12,859 nt of DNA from Candidatus Rifleibacteriota bacterium (GCA_017526725.1 JAFXRA010000103.1:1-12859), one strand, 5' to 3'; counted from the stretch's first letter, positions 6,525-12,666 are shown. The notes: generated from the letters alone by a model not told the origin. Made by a program: numbers and translations.

Positions 6525-7607
6525 ATGATTTCCCGTTCTACATTTCTTAATACTTCTATAATTACTTTATTGATTGGAATGTCTTTAAATACCCCTGCCT
6601 TAGCAGCTATGAAAAAGAATAATTCCTCATTTACTCCTGTAGCATTAAAAAGCAGCGCTGTAGTTTCTGGAAGCACAGTTAACGCTGATTCACTTGTTAG
6701 AAACGCTGATGAAAAATTGACAAAGGAATTAGCTAACATTCAATTAGGCAATATTCCTAATCCTTTAGGAGAAATAACACTAGATAAAGAAACTATCAGT
6801 AACAAACTTGGCGATTTAGCTGAATCTGTTAAAATTCCAGAAAACGTTACTATAAAAAGACTTGGCTCTGTGCTTAAAAGTGAGTATGTAAAACAAAGAA
6901 TTATAGAACTTTGTCAGAATAATAATGAAGACGTATTAAACTTTGATTTTTCAAGGCTTTCTTCCAGCATTATTCTGCCAGGTAATGTATTAAGTTGGAA
7001 CATTAAATCAAATTCAAGCAATGAATTGGGAATGAAGCTCTTTTCTCTTGAAGCAGAAACAGAAAGCGGCCAATTCAAGCAGCTTATTCAGGTTAACGTA
7101 AGCAAAACTATTGAAGCAGCCGAGCTTTGCCAGCTTGTAAAACCAGGCGAAGAAATAACAGAAGATATGGTTAAACCTGTTTCTATGCTCATTAAGAATG
7201 AAAAGAACAACACAGCCGTTTCTTATAAAGATGTTATAGGGAAAAAGCTAGACAGATTCAAGTCTGCAGGAACTATTATAAGAAACTCCGACTTAGCTAA
7301 ATCCGATACAGTCAGAACAGCTAGTGCAAAAAAATCTCGAACAGCAGAAGGAGTAAGAACTCCACAGGCTTTGAACATGATGTCTGCCACAATGAAAAAT
7401 GATGCTATTGTTGATGCATGGCTAATAAAACCTGGTGACAGCGTTGAATTCAGAGTAAACAGCGGTGCACTTTCTCTTAGTATTCCAGCCAAAGCAGTTT
7501 CTGGCGGGAACTCTGGTGATGAAATCGAATTGATCAACTTGAAGAATAAACGCAGAATCAGCGGTATAATTACAGAAAAAGGAATTGTAGAATATGCTCA
7601 GAAGTAA
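6525..7607 (+). CDS. flgA: Flagellar P-ring assembly chaperone FlgA, enlarged
   Basis: FlgA is a periplasmic chaperone needed for FlgI to form the P-ring. An N-terminal signal peptide ends near TPALAA (residues 24-28). A long N-terminal part follows, then the start of the conserved core at NVTIKRLGSVL (108-118), an SAF-type segment (LVKPGEEITEDMVKP to GTIIRNSDL, about 204-257), and the C-terminal domain IKPGDSVEFRVNSGALSLSIP to GIVEY (301-357). At 360 residues it is longer than most FlgA proteins. The extra length lies in residues 29-107 and in a Ser/Thr/Lys-rich linker at about 258-297 that splits the SAF segment from the C-terminal domain. AGGAG at 6507-6511 lies inside flgG. The gene overlaps flgH by 14 bp. 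Confidence 0.88.
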   Translation: MISRSTFLNTSIITLLIGMSLNTPALAAMKKNNSSFTPVALKSSAVVSGSTVNADSLVRNADEKLTKELANIQLGNIPNPLGEITLDKETISNKLGDLAESVKIPENVTIKRLGSVLKSEYVKQRIIELCQNNNEDVLNFDFSRLSSSIILPGNVLSWNIKSNSSNELGMKLFSLEAETESGQFKQLIQVNVSKTIEAAELCQLVKPGEEITEDMVKPVSMLIKNEKNNTAVSYKDVIGKKLDRFKSAGTIIRNSDLAKSDTVRTASAKKSRTAEGVRTPQALNMMSATMKNDAIVDAWLIKPGDSVEFRVNSGALSLSIPAKAVSGGNSGDEIELINLKNKRRISGIITEKGIVEYAQK

Positions 7608-8199
7608 GTTTTCTTTGGTTTTCGTACTTTTTATGATAGTTTTTGGATTTACCGCCGATTCAAATGCTGCTTCTTTGTGGCTTAACGGTAATGACCTCTA
7701 TTCATCTCACGGTGCCGCCAGAAATTATCAGCCTGGTGACATAATTACTATAAAGATTTCTGAAACAACAAGTGCTCAATCTAAGGCCACTACTAAAACA
7801 GAAAAAGAAACAACAACAGAAGCAACAGCTCAACCGAAAATTCCGATTTTTAAAAGAGTAATGAATAAAATCGTCGGTCAGCAGAAAATAAAGAATGAAT
7901 TTGACGGTGAAGGCACAACTACTAGAAGCAGTGGTTTAGAAGGAACAATTACAGCTACTGTTCTTGAAATTCTGCCAAATGGCAATCTTCTCATTGAAGG
8001 TAGCCGTGCAATCGTTGTGAATAAAGAAAACCAGATTATGAGAGTCAGAGGCGTAGCCAGACCAAAAGATATAGATGATAAAAATAGCATAGATTCAAAA
8101 CTTCTTGCTGATGCACAGATTAAGTTTGACGGCAAAGGCTCCGTAGCCAGAGCTAACAGACAGGGAATCATGACCCGCATCTTCGACTCAATATTCTAA
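7594..8199 (+). CDS. flgH: Flagellar L-ring protein FlgH (no lipobox cysteine)
   Basis: FlgH forms the outer-membrane bushing around the rod. Family features are SLWLNGNDLY, the YQPGDIITIKISETTSA segment, the Thr-rich stretch, the TATVLEILPNGNLLIEG core, VVNKENQIMRVRGVARPKDI and a C-terminal GIMTRIFDSIF. The 201-residue length is at the short end. The N-terminus is a clear signal peptide, but it ends in SNA-A (cleavage about residue 25) and the protein contains no cysteine at all, so it cannot be the usual lipoprotein form. The start at 7594 lies inside flgA (14-bp overlap) and is followed directly by the hydrophobic signal segment. It is the last gene before the terminator at 8221. Confidence 0.92.
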   Translation: MLRSKFSLVFVLFMIVFGFTADSNAASLWLNGNDLYSSHGAARNYQPGDIITIKISETTSAQSKATTKTEKETTTEATAQPKIPIFKRVMNKIVGQQKIKNEFDGEGTTTRSSGLEGTITATVLEILPNGNLLIEGSRAIVVNKENQIMRVRGVARPKDIDDKNSIDSKLLADAQIKFDGKGSVARANRQGIMTRIFDSIF

Positions 8200-8220
8200 G
8201 ACATCAAAGCACACACACAA

Positions 8221-8252
8221 AAAAAGACCACTCTTTCGAGTGGTCTTTTTTT
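8221..8252 (+). terminator. Intrinsic terminator of the flgFGAH operon
   Basis: A perfect 13-bp stem (8221-8233 and 8238-8250, built on GACCACTC/GAGTGGTC) closes a TTTC loop and runs into seven T residues. It lies 21 bp after the flgH stop. Its upstream A-run makes it partly symmetric, but no minus-strand gene approaches it. Confidence 0.93.
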
Positions 8253-8257
8253 ATTTA

Positions 8258-8345
8258 CGACTCTTGGAGGCGCTTCAGGGGGCGGAGAAGATGAACTTTC
8301 CCCAGTTTAGCTGGGGAAAGTGGCTTGCGAAGAGTCGAAAGGGGT
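8258..8345. repeat. Palindromic intergenic element, copy A
   Basis: An 11-bp perfect stem, ACTTTCCCCAG (8295-8305) with CTGGGGAAAGT (8311-8321), sits inside a pair of outer inverted 8-mers, CGACTCTT (8258-8265) and AAGAGTCG (8330-8337), followed by AAAGGGG. Read on the minus strand, its order of CCCC run, short spacer, TTCCCC stem and ATCTTC tail resembles the element at 12667-12736. No T-run follows, and a good terminator lies just upstream, so termination is not its likely role. Confidence 0.6.
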
Positions 8346-8411
8346 CTTACTACAACTACAACAAATACCCTTGAGTCATACAATACGAAGTATTTAAAGT
8401 AAAGATCCAAA

Positions 8412-8432
8412 CAATGTGATATATTTACATTG
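8412..8432 (+). promoter_or_regulatory. Small inverted repeat next to the ribosome site of the pseudopilin-like gene
   Basis: CAATGT (8412-8417) and ACATTG (8427-8432) form a 6-bp inverted pair with a 9-nt A/T spacer that abuts the AGGAG ribosome site at 8433-8437. It could be an operator or a weak leader hairpin. No convincing -35/-10 pair was found between 8346 and 8411. Confidence 0.35.
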
Positions 8433-8442
8433 AGGAGAACTT

Positions 8443-9036
8443 ATGAAAAATATTAACATTGCCATAATTATTTGCTTATTATTTAGGCTTTTCATCTGTA
8501 ATTACGTATTTGCAGATAAAGATAAAAATATTTTGGAATCATGCTTTTCTAATATTCGTGAGATTACAGAAGCAGTTAAAAAGTATAACAAAGAAAACAA
8601 AGAGCAAATTCATAAACTTCATGACTATAATGATACTTTTATACTAGAAAAGAAAAACTACTTAAAAGAAATAGTTAAACCTGCTCCAGGTTGTAACTAC
8701 TCAAGTATTGGTGATTTATCATCAAATTCTTTTATAATATTTTGCAGCATTCACGGGGATATTGAGCATTATGTATATTGCGAATCTTTTCCTTATGAAA
8801 CACTTGAAAAATTATCTCCGGTTTGGCCTGATGAGCTTTTTAACAATGAATTTGAGAGAATAAAAAGAAATAGAGTTCTAGAGTCAGAAATAAAAATGGA
8901 AGATTCTAAAAGGCTTTGGCAAAAGAAGAAGAAACTCTACGTTTTTGCTATTTTAGGAATTATTATATCTTTTACAGAATTACTTCGAATTATCTATAAA
9001 TACACATTTAGGAATAGAAAACCCGAGAACCAATAA
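8443..9036 (+). CDS. Membrane-anchored protein with pseudopilin-like ectodomain
   Basis: I do not recognise a named family for the whole 197-residue protein. An N-terminal signal peptide ends at about VFA-D (residue 24). The ectodomain has CFSNIREITEAVKKYN at 34-49, YLKEIVKPAPGCNYSS at 73-88 and IIFCSIHG at 98-105. This layout of Cys, amphipathic helix, YLK-P-C and C-x-x-H-G is the one seen in the globular part of many type IV pilin and GspG-like pseudopilins. The prepilin cleavage site and its hydrophobic helix are missing. A basic patch (KKKK, 161-164) precedes a transmembrane helix at about 165-185, with a basic tail, giving a type I topology. AGGAG at 8433-8437 supports the ATG. It stands alone, bounded by terminators on both sides. 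Confidence 0.72.
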   Translation: MKNINIAIIICLLFRLFICNYVFADKDKNILESCFSNIREITEAVKKYNKENKEQIHKLHDYNDTFILEKKNYLKEIVKPAPGCNYSSIGDLSSNSFIIFCSIHGDIEHYVYCESFPYETLEKLSPVWPDELFNNEFERIKRNRVLESEIKMEDSKRLWQKKKKLYVFAILGIIISFTELLRIIYKYTFRNRKPENQ

Positions 9037-9064
9037 ACAACAATTACCAACAAAAAAAGAACTG

Positions 9065-9111
9065 GCAATAAAAAAGCTCACTTATAAAAATAAGTGAGCT
9101 TTTTTTATTGC
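9065..9111. terminator. Bidirectional intrinsic terminator between convergent genes
   Basis: The core stem GCTCACTTAT (9076-9085) and ATAAGTGAGC (9090-9099) closes an AAAA loop. It is flanked by an A-run on the left and seven T residues on the right (9100-9106), and complementarity continues outward through CAATA/TATTG. It therefore works as a terminator in both directions, ending the pseudopilin-like gene on the plus strand and the GGGtGRT gene on the minus strand. Confidence 0.92.
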
Positions 9112-9118
9112 TAATTAA

Positions 9119-10117
9119 TTACTTCAGTGCTTCAGATACGGCAACTGCTACGGCAACAGTAGCACCAACCATTGGGTTGTTGCCCATTCCGAGGAAGCCC
9201 ATCATTTCAACGTGAGCTGGAACTGAAGAAGAACCTGCGAACTGTGCGTCAGAATGCATTCTGCCCATAGTGTCGGTCATACCATAAGAAGCAGGACCAG
9301 CAGCCATGTTATCTGGATGTAGAGTTCTACCAGTACCACCACCAGAAGCTACAGAGAAGTATTTCTTACCCTGTTCCACACATTCTTTTTTGTATGTACC
9401 GGCAACTGGGTGCTGGAATCTTGTTGGGTTAGTTGAGTTACCAGTGATAGAAACGTCAACGCCTTCGTGATGCATGATTGCAACGCCTTCGCGAACATCG
9501 TCTGCTCCATAGCAGCGAACGTTAGCTCTTTCAGTTTCAGAATAGCGAATTTCTTTAACTATGTTGAGCTTGCCAGTGAAATAATCGAACTGAGTCTGAA
9601 CGTAGGTGAAACCGTTGATTCTAGAAATAATCTGAGCAGCGTCTTTACCTAGACCATTGAGGATAACGCGAAGTTCAGTTTTTCTAGATTTATTAGCATT
9701 TCTAACGATACCGATAGCACCTTCAGCGGCTGCAAATGATTCGTGACCAGCTAAGAAAGCGAAACATTTGGTTTCGTCTCTAAGAAGCATAGCACCAAGT
9801 CTGCCATGACCAAGACCAACTTTTCTGTCTTCTGCAACAGAACCGTCGATACAGAAAGCCTGTAAACCTTCGCCTATTGCTTCAGCAGCGTCAGCGGCAT
9901 TTTTCTTGCCAGATTTGATAGCAATTGCAGCACCAACGCAGTAAGCCCAGCAAGCGTTTTCAAAACATATCGGCTGAATTCCCTTAACGATTTCATAAGG
10001 ATCAAAGCCTTTTGCTTTGCAGATTTCACGGCATTCTTCTACTGACTTGATACCGTATTTAGCGAGGACAGCATTAATTTTGTCAATTCTTCTTTCATAA
10101 CTTTCAAATAAAGCCAT
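9119..10117 (-). CDS. GGGtGRT family protein
   Basis: This 332-residue cytoplasmic protein carries the motif that names its family, GGGTGRTLHPDN, at residues 259-270, and the family's C-terminal FLGMGNNPMVGATVAVAVAV. It contains nine cysteines, of which Cys51, Cys56 and Cys60 form a compact group (CFENACWAYC) and Cys29/Cys33 another pair. There is no signal peptide or membrane helix; the late hydrophobic stretch is part of the family core. AGGAGG lies 8 nt before the ATG. It follows the NifU/IscU-like gene by 16 bp, an association that recurs in anaerobic bacteria as far as I know. A role with iron-sulfur clusters is inferred only from that partner; no reaction is established. Confidence 0.9.
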   Translation of the reverse strand: MALFESYERRIDKINAVLAKYGIKSVEECREICKAKGFDPYEIVKGIQPICFENACWAYCVGAAIAIKSGKKNAADAAEAIGEGLQAFCIDGSVAEDRKVGLGHGRLGAMLLRDETKCFAFLAGHESFAAAEGAIGIVRNANKSRKTELRVILNGLGKDAAQIISRINGFTYVQTQFDYFTGKLNIVKEIRYSETERANVRCYGADDVREGVAIMHHEGVDVSITGNSTNPTRFQHPVAGTYKKECVEQGKKYFSVASGGGTGRTLHPDNMAAGPASYGMTDTMGRMHSDAQFAGSSSVPAHVEMMGFLGMGNNPMVGATVAVAVAVSEALK

Positions 10118-10133
10118 TATTTTGTCCTCCTAA

Positions 10134-10826
10134 TTATTCTTTGCGTGGGTCAATGTATTTGGCAGCGTTATCGAACTGACCATAGTGACCTTTAGCCTTT
10201 TTGAGTGCTTCATCAGCAGAATCACCCTTCTTAATGAAATCCATCATCTTACCAAGATTTATAAATTCATAACCGATGATTTCTTCATCTTTATTAAGAG
10301 CAACACGAGTTACATAGCCTTCAGCCATTTCAAGGTAGCGAGGGCCTTTAATTTTGGTAGCAAACATAGTACCAACCTGGCTACGTAAACCTTTTCCAAG
10401 GTCTTCAAGAGAAGCACCAACAGAAAGACCGTTTTCTGAGAAAGCGCTCTGAGAACGACCGTAAACAATCTGTAGGAAAAGTTCTCTCATAGCAGTATTG
10501 ATTGCGTCACAGACTAAGTCAGTATTGAGGGCTTCAAGAAGAGTCTTACCAATAAGTATTTCAGAAGCCATAGCTGCGGAGTGAGTCATACCGCTGCAAC
10601 CAATAGTTTCAACAAGAGCTTCTTCAATGATACCGTCTTTTATATTAAGAGTAAGTTTGCATGCACCCTGCTGTGGAGCACACCAACCGATACCGTGTGT
10701 AAAACCGCTAACATCTTTGATTTCCTTAACCTGAATCCATTTTCCTTCTTCAGGAATTGGAGCTGGACCATGATATGCGCCTTTTCTTACTGAGCACATA
10801 TTGTTAACTTCTTGTGTATAAATCAT
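10134..10826 (-). CDS. NifU/IscU-like iron-sulfur cluster scaffold protein
   Basis: The protein resembles the N-terminal NifU/IscU scaffold, which assembles Fe-S clusters on three cysteines. The likely cluster ligands lie in WCAPQQGACKL (Cys49, Cys56), ETIGCSGMTHSAAMASEIL (Cys77) and LVCDAINTAM (Cys106), which follow the order seen in IscU. At 230 residues it is much longer than IscU (about 130); the C-terminal 110 residues are an extension with no motif I recognise. The first of two possible starts is used because AAGGATGAG precedes it, while Met10 has no ribosome site. It is transcribed first, with the GGGtGRT gene next, from the promoter at 10862-10890. Confidence 0.85.
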   Translation of the reverse strand: MIYTQEVNNMCSVRKGAYHGPAPIPEEGKWIQVKEIKDVSGFTHGIGWCAPQQGACKLTLNIKDGIIEEALVETIGCSGMTHSAAMASEILIGKTLLEALNTDLVCDAINTAMRELFLQIVYGRSQSAFSENGLSVGASLEDLGKGLRSQVGTMFATKIKGPRYLEMAEGYVTRVALNKDEEIIGYEFINLGKMMDFIKKGDSADEALKKAKGHYGQFDNAAKYIDPRKE

Positions 10827-10861
10827 CGCTCATCCTTTCGAGGTAGTAATAAACTGCAAGA

Positions 10862-10890
10862 ATGTTAGCATTTTTTTTAGTTACTATCAA
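10862..10890 (-). promoter_or_regulatory. Sigma-70-type promoter of the scaffold-GGGtGRT operon
   Basis: On the minus strand there is TTGATA (plus-strand TATCAA, 10885-10890), a 17-bp spacer and TAACAT (plus-strand ATGTTA, 10862-10867), with a TGC just before the -10 box giving an extended -10 character. The start would lie near 10855, leaving a leader of about 29 nt. Confidence 0.75.
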
Positions 10891-10960
10891 GATTTTTTAA
10901 TACTAAGGTTTTGGAGTGGTATTAGTTTAATTTAGAGATTAGAAATAAGAGAAAAAGAGA

Positions 10961-11072
10961 TTAGGGGATTGTTTTAGCTAGCGAAAGTTTCAGTTGTAAC
11001 TGTCATTGCTGAGCTATCTAATTTTTTTAGAGCATAGAGCACAAGAGCGGAGAGCTTAGGGGATTGTTTTAG
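10961..11072 (+). repeat. 17-bp direct repeat pair
   Basis: TTAGGGGATTGTTTTAG occurs perfectly at 10961-10977 and again at 11056-11072, 95 bp apart. The sequence between includes a 12-bp palindrome and the AGAGCnn heptamers. It may mark a duplicated junction or an insertion between two copies. Confidence 0.8.
11029..11057 (+). repeat. AGAGCnn heptamer repeat
   Basis: Four units of AGAGC plus two variable bases lie at 11029, 11036, 11044 and 11051, with a single extra A between the second and third. The same heptamer appears in reverse orientation at 12781-12809. Confidence 0.6.
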
Positions 11073-11127
11073 ATTCACTACAAGTCTTCGGACTCAACTT
11101 TTTACTGCTTATTCAGCTTCTCGAAAA

Positions 11128-11174
11128 TCCCCCAGTCATGCTTTGCATGACATCCCCCTTTCCAAAAGGGGGTC
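11128..11174. repeat. Double-hairpin palindromic element, copy B
   Basis: After a TCCCCC run comes a perfect 7-bp hairpin, GTCATGC-TTT-GCATGAC (11135-11151), and then an 8-bp hairpin with arms CCCCCTTT (11054+100 bp, i.e. 11154-11161) and AAAGGGGG (11165-11172). The same order of C-run, AGTCA...TGACA hairpin and C-rich/G-rich hairpin is found at 12667-12736. The layout resembles REP-type intergenic palindromes. No RAYT-type transposase is present in the window. Confidence 0.7.
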
Positions 11175-11196
11175 TTTTAGAGAACAGAGATTAGAT

Positions 11197-11277
11197 AAGT
11201 CTACACATTTGTCATAAAAAGTATAGCGTATGGGCTTTAGCCCTGAAAGCTATACGTTTATGACAATGGGTAGACTT
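11197..11277. repeat. 81-bp near-palindrome, MITE-like
   Basis: The ends AAGTCTAC and GTAGACTT are perfect inverted 8-mers. Inside them, TTGTCATAAA pairs with TTTATGACAA and GTATAGC with GCTATAC, and the centre is GGGCT-TT-AGCCC. The arms match almost throughout with two single-base offsets. There is no gene inside and no clear target-site duplication outside. It could be a small non-autonomous transposable element or a large single hairpin. Confidence 0.75.
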
Positions 11278-11345
11278 CTCAGAGCAGAGGAGAATAAGAT
11301 TGAGCAAGCTGCTGTCCGCAATACAATAAAAACAAATAAAAAATC

Positions 11346-11373
11346 TAAACAATGAGGGGCAAAGTGCCGATAT
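11346..11373 (+). promoter_or_regulatory. Sigma-28 (FliA)-like promoter of flgI
   Basis: TAAA (11346-11349), 16 bp, then GCCGATAT (11366-11373). The spacer shares ATGAG and GCAAA with the promoter at 4233-4260, and ATC precedes the -35-like element by one base in both. The start would be near 11380, about 33 nt before the flgI ATG. Confidence 0.78.
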
Positions 11374-11412
11374 ACCTAGTGGAAAATATAAATTTGACAG
11401 AAAGTTTTTGGC

Positions 11413-12519
11413 ATGGAAGCAAACAAATCATTCTTACTCAACAAAATCGCAATCATCTTTATCATGGCATTTATAATGCTTAATGTTACCAATTCTGTTT
11501 TTGCCCAGGCAAAAGTCAGAATCAAAGACATCTCCAGAATGAGCGGAGACCGCGAATACCAGGTTATTGGCTATGGTCTCGTCACAGGTCTTAATGCAAC
11601 AGGCGACAAAGGTGAAATGAGTATTGAAATGATGAAAGGCATGCTTCAGAATATGGGTATGGAAGTTAATTCCTCTCAAATTGTTTCCAAAAACTCTGCC
11701 GCTGTTGTCGTTACTGGTATGCTTCCTCCTTATGCAAGACCAGGCGAAAGCTTTGATATTACCATCAGTTCAATCGGCGATGCCAAGAGTCTTATGGGCG
11801 GAGTTTTACTCCCCACCCTATTAAAAGGCGGCGATGGTCAGGTTTATGCTGTAGCTCAAGGAAATGTTTCCATTGGCGGCTTTGAAGCTACTACAGGCGG
11901 AGCTGGCAACAACAGAAACACACAGAGAAATCATTTAACAGTAGGTTATATTTCTGGTGGTGCAATAATGGAACGCAGTGTAGAAGACCGTTTTGCTCGT
12001 TCCGGCAAATTCAGTATTTTACTTCAGGAAAAAGATGCAATTCTTACCAGAAAAGTAAAAGAAGCAGTAGACAGGCGTTACGGCAACGGCTGGGCTGTAA
12101 TAACCAACCCTGGTCAAGTTGAAGTAACTGTTCCAAGAAGCATGCAAGACGACCCAGTAAGTTTTGCTGCAAACATAGAAAACTTAACTCTTACTATTGA
12201 TGAGCCCAACAGAGTTGTAATCAACGAAAGAACAGGCACAGTAATCGTTGGCAACAATGTAAGAATCAGCCGAGTTGTCATTTCTCACAACGGAATAAGA
12301 ATCGCTGTTGATGCTAACAATGAAAATCAAGGCGGTATGGGCGGCCGAAGGAAAAGAGACGAAAAGCAAGCCTCTATGGTTGATGTTCAAGGCGAAACCA
12401 CTGTTGATGATTTGGTTAATGCTCTTAATGCAGTTGGTGCCACACCCAAAGACCTTATTGCAATATTTGAAGCTATCAACGCTGCTGGTGCTTTGCATGG
12501 GGACCTTAAGATAATGTAA
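11413..12519 (+). CDS. flgI: Flagellar P-ring protein FlgI
   Basis: FlgI forms the periplasmic ring around the rod in the peptidoglycan layer. At 368 residues it is full length. The signal peptide runs from MEANKSFLLNK through a hydrophobic core to about SVFA-Q (residue 31). The mature part shows VRIKDISRMSGDREYQVIGYGLVTGL, VVVTGMLPPYARPGESFDITISSIGDA, SLMGGVLLPTLLKGGDGQVYAVAQG, the NHLTVGYISGGAIMER region, VVINERTGTVIVGNNVRIS, and the C-terminal DDLVNALNAVGATPKDLIAIFEAI to LHGDLKIM. No clear Shine-Dalgarno sequence precedes the ATG, which is unlike the other genes here, but this start puts a normal signal peptide at the N-terminus. It has its own sigma-28-like promoter and is 3.2 kb from flgH. 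Confidence 0.96.
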   Translation: MEANKSFLLNKIAIIFIMAFIMLNVTNSVFAQAKVRIKDISRMSGDREYQVIGYGLVTGLNATGDKGEMSIEMMKGMLQNMGMEVNSSQIVSKNSAAVVVTGMLPPYARPGESFDITISSIGDAKSLMGGVLLPTLLKGGDGQVYAVAQGNVSIGGFEATTGGAGNNRNTQRNHLTVGYISGGAIMERSVEDRFARSGKFSILLQEKDAILTRKVKEAVDRRYGNGWAVITNPGQVEVTVPRSMQDDPVSFAANIENLTLTIDEPNRVVINERTGTVIVGNNVRISRVVISHNGIRIAVDANNENQGGMGGRRKRDEKQASMVDVQGETTVDDLVNALNAVGATPKDLIAIFEAINAAGALHGDLKIM

Positions 12520-12572
12520 GGGTAGATTTTGTTAGAATAGTTAAAATTGTTGGAAGTGTGAGAAGAGTTGTC

Positions 12573-12621
12573 GAAACTGAAAAGTGAAAAGTGAAAGCTG
12601 AAAACTGATAACTGATAACCG
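12573..12621 (+). repeat. Heptanucleotide tandem repeat, seven units in register
   Basis: Seven consecutive 7-mers with no insertions follow a consensus close to AAAACTG, drifting from AAAAGTG at the left to ATAACTG and ATAACCG at the right; the fixed positions are the second-last and last bases (mostly TG). The period of 7 is not a multiple of 3 and lies outside any gene. Similar degenerate heptamer arrays are known in cyanobacteria, but I would not use this as a taxonomic marker. Confidence 0.8.
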
Positions 12622-12627
12622 ATTCAA

Positions 12628-12650
12628 GTGATACGCTGCGCTGTGGGACA
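12628..12650 (+). repeat. Second copy of the 3908-3930 repeat
   Basis: These 23 bp match 3908-3930 at 21 positions, sharing the core CGCTGTGGGACA. Here the unit occurs once; upstream of the flgF operon it runs into a tandem array. Confidence 0.75.
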
Positions 12651-12666
12651 GCTTCTTAGAAATTAC

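Larger units (their letters stand above)
10827..11412. other. Repeat-rich intergenic region between the Fe-S pair and flgI
   Basis: This 586-bp stretch has no credible gene. It holds the minus-strand promoter at 10862-10890, a 17-bp direct repeat (10961, 11056), the palindrome CAGTTGTAACTG (10991-11002), AGAGCnn heptamers (11029-11057), a small AGTC-TTCG-GACT hairpin (11083-11094), a double-hairpin element (11128-11174), an 81-bp near-palindrome (11197-11277) and the sigma-28-like promoter (11346-11373). The density of unrelated repeats suggests an accumulation site for small mobile or slippage-derived sequences. Confidence 0.75.

Noticed and set aside
8394..8425. Sigma-28-like promoter for the pseudopilin-like gene (TAAAG followed by GTGATATA)
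   Set aside because: The -10 lacks GCCGAT and the spacing differs from the two flagellar promoters.
8443..8502. Lipoprotein reading of the pseudopilin-like protein (Cys19 in RLFIC)
   Set aside because: The residue before the cysteine is Ile, not Gly/Ala/Ser, so it does not fit a lipobox; cleavage after VFA fits better.
11029..11277. CRISPR array among the intergenic repeats
   Set aside because: The repeats are heptamers and unique palindromes without regular spacers of 30-40 bp, and no cas gene is present.
12184..12498. Minus-strand open frame of 104 codons inside flgI
   Set aside because: It mirrors the conserved C-terminal half of FlgI, with no ribosome site.
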